Source: Bdellovibrionota bacterium (GTDB lineage: Bacteria; Bdellovibrionota; UBA1018; CAUJDS01). Taken from it: a stretch of DNA of 40,801 nucleotides. The position numbers and the translations under genes were made by a program. Numbering within the stretch: the stretch's first letter is position 1; every line of letters starts with the position of its first letter. Below are positions 34,147-40,801 of this stretch, in pieces. A model generated the notes under the pieces. That model was given only the letters and a program-made list of their open reading frames with translations. It did not search any database and was not told where the DNA came from. The stretch covers positions 1 to 40,801 of the forward strand of contig CAUJDS010000040.1 of NCBI GenBank assembly GCA_963169695.1, given 5' to 3'.

Positions 34147-36018
34147 ATGAGTAACACCGACAAGATCCGCAACGTTTGTATTATTGCCCACGTCGACCAC
34201 GGCAAAACGACCTTGGTGGACTTTCTTCTAAGACAAGCCGGGACTTTTCAAAGTCACGAAAAAATGACTGATCGAGTCATGGATTCTATGGACCTCGAGC
34301 GGGAGCGGGGGATTACGATTCTTGCCAAGAATACATCCGTCCGAATGGGTAGCACTAAGATCAATATTGTCGATACTCCAGGACACGCCGATTTTGGAGG
34401 CGAGGTGGAGCGCATTATGGGGATGGTCGATGGCGCCTTGCTTTTGGTGGATGCGGCTGAAGGGCCACTTCCTCAAACCCGCTTCGTGCTTCGAAAGGCA
34501 CTCAGTCAGGGTCTGAAGATTATTTTAGTGATCAATAAGGTCGATCGCCCAGATGCAAGAACCGAAGAGGTGGTCAACCAGGCTTTTGATCTCTTTGTTG
34601 AGTTGGGAGCGACGGACGAGCAAGCAGATTTCCCTATTGTTTACACCTGTGCTCGTGATGGCTGGTGCACGATGGACTCCGATAAGATTGCTGATTTGAT
34701 CGAGGACAAAGGTACTGAAAGCCTCAAGCCCCTTTTTGATTTGATCTTGGACACGGTTCCACCTCCAAAGACCTCAGGGTCGAGCGGATCACAGATGCTA
34801 ATTTCTAACCTTTCTTATTCGGACTATGTCGGTCGGCTTGCTATCGGGCGCGTGTCGGCCGGTTCGTTTGCAAAGGGACAAAAAGTTTCTCGGCACGGAA
34901 TCAATTCCGCGGGCGCCCCAGTAGTCGAGAATTTTACCGTGACTCAGCTCTATACCTACGAAGGGCTGGCGTTGACGGAAGTCCCCACTTTGGCATTGGG
35001 AGATATCGGTGTCATTGCAGGGTCAGAATTGACAGAAATTGGTGACACGCTGGTGGACATTCCGGCTACGACACCCCTTCCACGAATCAGCGTGGAACTT
35101 CCAACTTTGGGAATGGTGTTTATGGTGAATAGCTCCCCGCTTGCTGGTCAAGAGGGTGAGGCCATTCAGTCTCGAAAATTGCGGGATCGTTTGATTCGAG
35201 AAGTGCGACAGAACGTGGCGCTTCGTCTGGAAGAATCCTCCGCAACCGACCAGTTTCGAATACTGGGCCGGGGCGAGTTGCAGTTTGCTATTTTGATTGA
35301 GCAAATGCGCCGAGAAGGATTTGAATTTATGGTGGGCAAGCCCACGGTTCTTTATAAGACGGATGCTTCTGGTGATCGACTTGAGCCAATGGAGCTTGCG
35401 GTCCTTGACCTCCCAAGTAAGTACACTGGTGATGTAACGGCAATGTTTCAGCGAAGAAAAGGCATCTTAGTAAAGCACGAAGCTGCCGCTGGACACGGCT
35501 CGGATCGAGTGCGTTTGGAGTTTGAGATTCCGACGCGTGGATTATTGGGCGTACGGTCTCACTACCTGACCATCACCCGTGGAGAAGGTCTTTTCTCTTC
35601 ACACATTACAGACTACGGTCCGCACAAAGGTGTTCTAGCACATCGATTGGTTGGAGCTTTGATATCGGATCGATCCGGTGAAACGGTGGAGTATGGACTG
35701 CTCGGGTTGGAAGATCGAGGCGTTCTGTTTTTGGGACCTGGTGTTCCGGTTTATGAAGGAATGATCATCGGTGAAAACAGCAAGGACAACGACATGAACG
35801 TCAATCCTTGTCGTGAGAAAAAGCTAACGAATATTCGCGCTGCACATGCGGAGCTCTTGGTGACGTTGTCGGGCATTCGAAAAATGTCCCTAGAACGTTG
35901 CATTGAGTGGATCGATGAGGACGAATACATTGAAGTGACGCCAAAGTCGATTCGCCTACGCAAAAAGGTCCTTCAGGGCAATCTGAGAAGCGTCAAGCGA
36001 GCCGACCGCGTAAACTAA
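34147..36018 (+). CDS. typA: Ribosome-associated translational GTPase TypA/BipA
   Basis: The 623-residue translational GTPase has G1 AHVDHGKTT (14-22), the G2/switch I region [14 protein letters not shown]3 [14 protein letters not shown] and G4 [11 protein letters not shown]-like domains II, III and V follow, and the TypA-specific C-terminal region includes [28 protein letters not shown] and [15 protein letters not shown]. It binds the 70S ribosome and assists large-subunit assembly and stress or low-temperature growth. Length is slightly above the usual ~605-615. AAAGGAAA precedes ATG 34147. Its stop overlaps, tail to tail by 4 bp, the stop of the amidotransferase gene. Confidence 0.96.
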   Translation: MSNTDKIRNVCIIAHVDHGKTTLVDFLLRQAGTFQSHEKMTDRVMDSMDLERERGITILAKNTSVRMGSTKINIVDTPGHADFGGEVERIMGMVDGALLLVDAAEGPLPQTRFVLRKALSQGLKIILVINKVDRPDARTEEVVNQAFDLFVELGATDEQADFPIVYTCARDGWCTMDSDKIADLIEDKGTESLKPLFDLILDTVPPPKTSGSSGSQMLISNLSYSDYVGRLAIGRVSAGSFAKGQKVSRHGINSAGAPVVENFTVTQLYTYEGLALTEVPTLALGDIGVIAGSELTEIGDTLVDIPATTPLPRISVELPTLGMVFMVNSSPLAGQEGEAIQSRKLRDRLIREVRQNVALRLEESSATDQFRILGRGELQFAILIEQMRREGFEFMVGKPTVLYKTDASGDRLEPMELAVLDLPSKYTGDVTAMFQRRKGILVKHEAAAGHGSDRVRLEFEIPTRGLLGVRSHYLTITRGEGLFSSHITDYGPHKGVLAHRLVGALISDRSGETVEYGLLGLEDRGVLFLGPGVPVYEGMIIGENSKDNDMNVNPCREKKLTNIRAAHAELLVTLSGIRKMSLERCIEWIDEDEYIEVTPKSIRLRKKVLQGNLRSVKRADRVN

Positions 36019-36881
36019 GCGCGACTTTGAATACCAAAAAAGTGGTGAAGCCAGTTGGAGAACTCCTTCTCCTTGGTGCGCACATCCAGTACATCTTCAT
36101 CTGCGCTGAGTTGCCAACGAAGGTCTTTTCTATGGGGTTCTCGAGAGAGGTCTTCCATTCGCTGGACGTGCTTTTCTAGGTCGGGGACTTCTTTGAAGTA
36201 ACCCCACTTCAGCATTTTCAGTTTTCGAGCGATCAATAGTCGTGCTGTTTCGAACATCGTATATTCTGTATGATACTGCGTTGCCCAAAAGGTGCCTTTG
36301 AGGTGCTGAATTTCGACGGCCTGAATGTCGGACCAGCCATTGATTGCGAGGTGCTTTGCATGGGAGGGCAGCCGGGTGATTTGGTCGTCGTGACTAATAA
36401 AGGCATCAAAAACCGGAGGTTTTCCTTGGTACATGGGATGAGCTAGTCCCTCTGCTGTGAGAGCAATTTTGCGAGCAATGCCTATTTCTCTGCCCTTGGG
36501 GTTCGAAGCGACTTCGCCACCGGCCACGACGCATGCAATCTGCGCCGCCCAGCAGCTTCCAAAACTCGGTGTCCCCAGCTCAAAAAACGTCGAAGCAAGT
36601 GCGCGCTGTCGCACCACGCGTTCGTCATGAAGGTGATAGCAAGTGAGGTTGCAACCCGTCCAAAGTACCCCAGTGTAACTTTCTGCCGAAGCACCCTGAG
36701 GAAAGGATGCATTTGGATCACTTGGGTAAAGAACATCAAATGCCGCGCCAGGTGCGTGCCGAAGGAGCATTTCGCTATAGAGCTGAGAAGCTATCTTGCC
36801 ACCATTGGCAATAAATTCGTCGCGGCTTTCTTTGGCGTATCCGTCGATAATAAGGAATCTCAATTGAGAAATGGGTTTCAT
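36015..36881 (-). CDS. Class-I glutamine amidotransferase-like protein
   Basis: The 288-residue protein is related to type-1 glutamine amidotransferases. The nucleophile elbow is FGSCWAAQ (C110), and the His-Glu pair is H204/E206 in ATQYHTEYT. Family stretches NPKGREIGIARKI and FDAFISHDDQITRLP are present. The usual Gly two residues after the Cys is Ala here (GSCWA), so activity or substrate may differ. About 75 C-terminal residues beyond the domain are charged and helical. ATG 36881 overlaps the HAD gene's stop by 4 nt (ATGA), so translation is coupled. It is the last gene of a four-gene operon with alcohol and aldehyde dehydrogenases. Confidence 0.82.
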   Translation of the reverse strand: MKPISQLRFLIIDGYAKESRDEFIANGGKIASQLYSEMLLRHAPGAAFDVLYPSDPNASFPQGASAESYTGVLWTGCNLTCYHLHDERVVRQRALASTFFELGTPSFGSCWAAQIACVVAGGEVASNPKGREIGIARKIALTAEGLAHPMYQGKPPVFDAFISHDDQITRLPSHAKHLAINGWSDIQAVEIQHLKGTFWATQYHTEYTMFETARLLIARKLKMLKWGYFKEVPDLEKHVQRMEDLSREPHRKDLRWQLSADEDVLDVRTKEKEFSNWLHHFFGIQSRA

Positions 36882-37654
36882 GGGTTCAGCTCCTTGAGGA
36901 TCTTAGGAAGTTCTCGGTAGTGATGACACACTGCTTGAGCCTTGGTGCCATGATCCTTGAGACTGTTCAGTGTAAGGGGAGTTTGGGCAACCGTAGTGAG
37001 GATGGCTCTTGCTCCAACCTTGAGAGGTCCTAGGACGTCGTTGTGCTCACGATCGCCAATATGGATCAATGCTTGGATGGGGACGCCTGCTTCCTTGGCG
37101 GCGTCTTGAAAAACTCGTGGATCAGGTTTGCAGTAGCTGCGCTCATCCGAAAATACAAAGACCTTAAAAAAGGAGAGCAGACCATTGTCCTTCAATAAAA
37201 GCTTGAGGGTTCTTCCTGGACTAAAAATGGTGTCCGAGATGATACCTAAAGTAAAGGTTGCAGAAAGCTCCTTCAGCATGATGTCGACCCCTGGCAATAT
37301 ATCCGGTGGAACTTGGTATTCCATTTGCTCGTGAGCCAGAACGAGTTCGTCCCAGCTTGATCCTTCAGGTTTCACTCCAAGGTGGTCAAAAACTCGACCC
37401 AAGCGAGTAGCTACCGTCCAGGTCGTCCATTTCTCCTTCCACTGAACTCTGAATTCCGCGTCAGCTTGGTTGTAGGCAGCTTCAACTGCTGAAAAAGTGA
37501 ATGAAGAACTAGCTAAATTATTTTCTAGGTAAGTATGAACCAGATGTCTTCTCGCATCATGCTTGCTGGGGAGTCCAGCCGCCTTTCTTTTTGGCTCGTC
37601 GGAGTCATCCAGAAAAAGAGTGTCCCAAAAATCAAACGTGATCAAAGGCTTCAT
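36878..37654 (-). CDS. HAD-superfamily protein with altered motif I
   Basis: The 258-residue haloacid-dehalogenase-fold protein has motif I ITFDFWDTLF (nucleophile D8), motif II GIISDT, motif III Lys in CKPDPRVF and motif IV IGDREHNDVLG (a complete GDxxxND). In motif I the residue two after the nucleophile, which is the acid/base Asp in phosphatases, is Trp. This resembles the FDxYGT pattern of dehalogenases and some non-phosphatase members, so a phosphatase call is not safe. ATG 37654 overlaps the aldehyde dehydrogenase stop as ATGA; the open frame continues upstream but only as overlap with that gene. It sits between the dehydrogenase and the amidotransferase. Confidence 0.83.
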   Translation of the reverse strand: MKPLITFDFWDTLFLDDSDEPKRKAAGLPSKHDARRHLVHTYLENNLASSSFTFSAVEAAYNQADAEFRVQWKEKWTTWTVATRLGRVFDHLGVKPEGSSWDELVLAHEQMEYQVPPDILPGVDIMLKELSATFTLGIISDTIFSPGRTLKLLLKDNGLLSFFKVFVFSDERSYCKPDPRVFQDAAKEAGVPIQALIHIGDREHNDVLGPLKVGARAILTTVAQTPLTLNSLKDHGTKAQAVCHHYRELPKILKELNP

Positions 37655-39021
37655 TGAGCCATCCGAAAATGCCAGGCTTTTGGCTGCGTAAAAGCAAGGA
37701 TCCCTTCTCGTCCCAAGGTTGATCCCATTCCAGAATGCTTTCGACCTGTCCAAGGCAGATTAGGACTAACGCGGTCGCAGCAATTCCAATAAACCGTACC
37801 TGCTTGAATACGCGCCAGGATTTTCTCTGCTCGCTCTCGGTCAGGGGTAAAGACTCCAGCAGTAAGACCATAGGTACTATCATTCATTAGTTCGATTGCT
37901 TCTTGATCGCCGCGGACGCTCTGAATGCCAATGATTGGACCGAAGCTCTCTTCGCGCATCACCAGCATTTCGGAATTGACGTTGCCAAGGACCGTCGCCT
38001 GAAAGTAATTGCCTTTGCCTGATACTGTCTTGCCGCCGATTAGGACTTTGGCGCCTTTGCGATAGGCATCCTGGACCTGCTCCTCTAATACTTGAAGTTG
38101 TTGCTTTCGAGCAAGTGGACCAAGGTAGGTTCGTTCATCCGTTGGATCACCCATCTGAAATCCGCGCACGACTTTGACAAAAGCTTCAATAAAACGATCA
38201 TAGCAATCTTCGTGGACATAAATGCGCTCCACTGAGCAGCAACTCTGTCCGGTGTTGTACATGGCACCATCGGCAAGGCTGGCTGCTGCGTTTTCGATCG
38301 CAGCATCCTCACAAACGTAAGTAGGATCCTTGCCTCCCAATTCCAACTGGACCTTGATCATTCTTCCCGCGGCCGCTTCCGCGATTCTTTTTCCTGTCGG
38401 ATAGGAGCCGGTAAAGAAAATTCCATGCACCGCCTGGTTGACTAAGGCTGCCCCAATTGCGCCACCACCAATGAGCGGAGTGAAGACGCAAGAGGGAAGT
38501 CCCGCTTCTGAGAAAAGCTCAGCAATGGCTAGTCCGGTAAGGCTCGCGTACTCCGAAGGCTTGTAGAGCACTGCATTTCCGGTAAGCAGGGCTGGAATAA
38601 AGACATTGGAGCCTACAAAGTAGGGGTAATTCCATGCCGAAATATTTGCGATAACGCCGAGAGGCTCGCGAGAAATGCGTTCTTCCATTTTGCCCGGATC
38701 TTCAAAAACCTTTTCGACCTCCAGAGCAGCGCCAACGGTATTTAAGAAATACTTGATACGACCCTGAACGGCATTGAGTTCGTTTCGGGACTGAGCAATA
38801 GGCTTTCCCATTTCGAGGGTGAGTGTCTTGGCGAGGTCTTCCTTCTTAGCTTCGAGGAGTTCTGCGAAGCGCTCAATGGTTTTCTTTCGATCGCGCAAGG
38901 GGGTTTCTGCCCAGCTTGATTGGGCATCACGTGCCTTGAGAAATTTCTCTTCGACGGACTCTGGGCTGTCTTCAGAAATTGCTTTAATCGTCTCGCCGGT
39001 GGCTGGATTGATCAGATTCAT
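37651..39021 (-). CDS. NAD(P)-dependent aldehyde dehydrogenase
   Basis: The 456-residue enzyme belongs to the ALDH superfamily, oxidising an aldehyde to an acid. The Rossmann-region motif is SAWNYPYF, the cofactor Lys is in YKPSEYA, and FTGSYPTG follows. The general base is E227 in LELGGKDP and the nucleophile C261 in NTGQSCC, exactly 34 residues apart as expected. SFGPIIGI and the C-terminal KHSGMGSTLGREG complete the family pattern. Chosen start ATG 39021 overlaps the alcohol dehydrogenase stop (ATGA); the open frame extends 24 codons further upstream only inside that gene. With the alcohol dehydrogenase it could carry out alcohol to aldehyde to acid conversion; the substrate is unknown. 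Confidence 0.93.
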   Translation of the reverse strand: MNLINPATGETIKAISEDSPESVEEKFLKARDAQSSWAETPLRDRKKTIERFAELLEAKKEDLAKTLTLEMGKPIAQSRNELNAVQGRIKYFLNTVGAALEVEKVFEDPGKMEERISREPLGVIANISAWNYPYFVGSNVFIPALLTGNAVLYKPSEYASLTGLAIAELFSEAGLPSCVFTPLIGGGAIGAALVNQAVHGIFFTGSYPTGKRIAEAAAGRMIKVQLELGGKDPTYVCEDAAIENAAASLADGAMYNTGQSCCSVERIYVHEDCYDRFIEAFVKVVRGFQMGDPTDERTYLGPLARKQQLQVLEEQVQDAYRKGAKVLIGGKTVSGKGNYFQATVLGNVNSEMLVMREESFGPIIGIQSVRGDQEAIELMNDSTYGLTAGVFTPDRERAEKILARIQAGTVYWNCCDRVSPNLPWTGRKHSGMGSTLGREGILAFTQPKAWHFRMAQ

Positions 39022-40190
39022 GATGAAATAGCTTTCTTGAAGAGTTGCTTGAAGTCTTCGAGCGAAGTCTCCCGTGGATTTTCGGAAGTGCATCCATCAG
39101 CGAGCGCGTGTTCGGCAAGCTTTTGGATCCTAGCTTCATCCGCATGGAGGTCCTGAAACTGCTCTGGAATACCAATCTGTTTCTTAAGGTCCCTTACCCA
39201 TTGAACAAGTCCCTTGGTGTCCCGCATTCCCACGGCCTCTGCCATGCGTTGGGTGGCTTCGGGGGCCGCCGATGCGTTCCACTCCAAGACATAGGGCAAC
39301 ATAACTCCATTGGCTAGTCCATGGTGCAAGCGATCATAGTAGGTCGTAAGCGCGTTGGCGCAGGAATGCGTAATTCCCAGTCCCTTCTGAAAAGCTGCAG
39401 CTCCCATCATGGCAGCCGCCAACATTTCTTTGCGAGCCTCGAGGTGTTCGGGCGTGGCCCCGATCTTGGTGCGTGCGAATGAAACAGCAGGCGCAAGGTA
39501 TTTGGCAACTTTGCGAATGCCTTCGAGAGCAATGCCATCCGCCATAGGGTGATAGCCTTTAGCAACAAACGCTTCCATGAGGTGAGTAAGGGCATCCATT
39601 CCTGTTGCCGCAGTAGGCAGTGCTGGAAGTCCTAAGGTGAGTTCTGGATCTGCATAGACGGCACGAGGCAAAAGTTTTTGATCAAAAAATATTTTCTTCT
39701 GATGAGTTTGATCGTCGGAAACGAGACTGGCCCTACCGATTTCACTTCCCGTGCCGGCGGTTGTCGGAACAGCAACGATGTACGGAAGGGCATTTTGAAT
39801 GGGCTTCTTGGACCATTCGTACTCAAAGAGATCTCCCGGATTCGTGATCAACATTGCGATGACTTTTCCGCAGTCCATGGCTGCTCCGCCCCCAATGGCA
39901 ATAAGAGAGTCCGCGTGGTTTTGTCGATAGGCATCGACACCTGAATGAACTTGCGATCGCACGGGGTTGCCAAAGATCCCTAAGTAAGCGTGAGGCTCTA
40001 GTCCGCCAGCTTTGAGGCCTTTCATAAAAGTTTCAAAAACGGGCAATGCTCCAAGGTCACGATCCGTTACCACCAGAGGTCGCTTCAGGCCGAGCGCACG
40101 AAAATGTTCTGGGATTTTCTTGCTCGCACCTTCACCAAAATAAATAGATGTTGGATAAGAAAATTGTGAAATCGTCATAAGTCCATTCAT
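39018..40190 (-). CDS. Iron-containing alcohol dehydrogenase
   Basis: The 390-residue group-III (Fe-type) alcohol dehydrogenase has cofactor-binding GGGAAMDCGK (about 100-109) and TTAGTGSE (143-150). By alignment with FucO the metal ligands are D199, H203, H275 and H289 (spacings 4 and 14 preserved). It is first in a four-gene operon with aldehyde dehydrogenase, HAD protein and amidotransferase. ATG 40190 is used; ATG 40178 (MTISQFSYP) is also plausible, and neither has a strong ribosome binding site. It is divergent from the quinone oxidoreductase gene, with only 35 bp between starts, so their promoters must overlap one gene or the other. Confidence 0.93.
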   Translation of the reverse strand: MNGLMTISQFSYPTSIYFGEGASKKIPEHFRALGLKRPLVVTDRDLGALPVFETFMKGLKAGGLEPHAYLGIFGNPVRSQVHSGVDAYRQNHADSLIAIGGGAAMDCGKVIAMLITNPGDLFEYEWSKKPIQNALPYIVAVPTTAGTGSEIGRASLVSDDQTHQKKIFFDQKLLPRAVYADPELTLGLPALPTAATGMDALTHLMEAFVAKGYHPMADGIALEGIRKVAKYLAPAVSFARTKIGATPEHLEARKEMLAAAMMGAAAFQKGLGITHSCANALTTYYDRLHHGLANGVMLPYVLEWNASAAPEATQRMAEAVGMRDTKGLVQWVRDLKKQIGIPEQFQDLHADEARIQKLAEHALADGCTSENPRETSLEDFKQLFKKAISS

Positions 40191-40225
40191 ACCACTAGGC
40201 CCAGTCCTGTGTTAATCATTCTGAA

Positions 40226-40801
40226 ATGAAAAAGATTGTTATTCCAAAAGCAGGTGGCTACGAACAACTCAAAATCGAAACGACCGTTGCGGGCCCGCTG
40301 CCTAGCGGCGAAGTCTCTGTGCGGGTTCGGGCCATTGGTGTGAACTATGCGGACTGCTCCGTTCGAATGGGACTTTATCAGTCAGCTAAGGAAAAAGTAG
40401 GTTGGCCCATCACTCCAGGATTTGAGTTCGCTGGAGAAATTGAGGCTTTAGGCGAGGGTGTTGAAGGATTGCACGTGGGTCAGCCAGTGCTGGGCGTCCG
40501 TTTTTTTGGTGCCTATGCGACTCAAATACACGTGCCGGCCTACCAAGTTTTTCCGATTCCCAAAGGATGGACGATGGGAGAGGCAGCGGGATTTCCTGCG
40601 GTGCATCTGACCGCCGATTACGCATTGCACGAGCTTTGTCGGGTTCGGCCCAAAATGAAGGTGCTGATTCATTCGGCTGCGGGAGGCGTCGGTACTGCCT
40701 TGGTGAGGCTAGCGTTATTGGACGGGCTGGACGTTGTGGGCGTTGTCGGGAGGCCGAATAAGGTGGAGTACGTGAAATCGCTTGGGGTCGAACAGGTCCT
40801 G
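40226..40801 (+). CDS. Zinc-type alcohol dehydrogenase/quinone oxidoreductase family protein, N-terminal part
   Basis: The frame opens at ATG 40226 and runs off the right edge (192 codons visible). The N-terminus MKKIVIPKAGGYEQLKIE, then VRVRAIGVNYADCSVRMGLY, PGFEFAGEIEALGEGV and the NADPH-binding HSAAGGVGTALVRLA match MDR-family quinone oxidoreductases, and the VAT-1-like group in particular. No catalytic-zinc Cys/His pattern is seen in the visible part. It is divergent from the iron alcohol dehydrogenase. Confidence 0.85.
   Translation, partial: MKKIVIPKAGGYEQLKIETTVAGPLPSGEVSVRVRAIGVNYADCSVRMGLYQSAKEKVGWPITPGFEFAGEIEALGEGVEGLHVGQPVLGVRFFGAYATQIHVPAYQVFPIPKGWTMGEAAGFPAVHLTADYALHELCRVRPKMKVLIHSAAGGVGTALVRLALLDGLDVVGVVGRPNKVEYVKSLGVEQVL

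Overview
The window is ordinary bacterial chromosome, densely coding on both strands, from a Gram-negative organism. It encodes lipoproteins with clear lipoboxes, many Sec signal peptides and a probable outer-membrane beta-barrel ending in Phe. My best guess at lineage is Bdellovibrionota/Oligoflexia-like or another former deltaproteobacterium. The main clue is the chemoreceptor tip ([18 protein letters not shown]), which I recall from that group. This is low-to-moderate confidence and rests on memory, not a search. I see no insertion sequence, phage gene, CRISPR array, plasmid function or rRNA. No gene-free stretch exceeds 300 bases; the longest are 24739-24990, where I see nothing I can call, and 31306-31496, which holds a palindrome.

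Layout. 1-5800: the tail of an unknown gene, a NamZ-type muramidase, a secreted protein with an HExxH motif, an S41 processing protease and a secreted protein I do not recognise. 5953-8394: an FAD-dependent dimethylglycine/sarcosine dehydrogenase-like protein fused to a GcvT-like folate domain. 8480-14904: a probable outer-membrane beta-barrel followed by two tandem paralogues of about 850 residues, both exported and built of a degenerate 33-34-residue helical repeat. The two paralogues carry a nearly identical 94-bp leader although their coding regions have diverged strongly. 15054-20612: a likely operon of subtilisin-like protease, amidohydrolase, thymidine kinase (coupled by a GTGA overlap) and CPA2 antiporter.

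20624-23399 (minus): two tandem parallel-beta-helix lipoproteins with a CSLREA-like element. Next to them is a perfect 50-bp inverted repeat (23463-23512), then a cyclopropane/sphingolipid-methyltransferase-type enzyme on the minus strand. 24991-29842: alpha/beta hydrolase, chemoreceptor, DUF423 membrane protein and PafA-like phosphatase. A single-domain response regulator lies convergent to the phosphatase and divergent from glucokinase. 31497-33911: a third beta-helix lipoprotein with Asp/Asn-Gly-Cys repeats. 33924-33999: tRNA-Ala(GGC). 34147-36018: typA. 36015-40190 (minus): four genes joined by three ATGA overlaps (iron alcohol dehydrogenase, aldehyde dehydrogenase, HAD-fold protein, class-I glutamine amidotransferase). 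The window closes inside a quinone-oxidoreductase-like gene.

The most promising candidate for something undescribed is the pair of repeat-solenoid proteins with their duplicated, highly conserved leader. Next are the long perfect palindrome and the tightly coupled ADH-ALDH-HAD-GATase operon, in which two enzymes depart from consensus at key positions.
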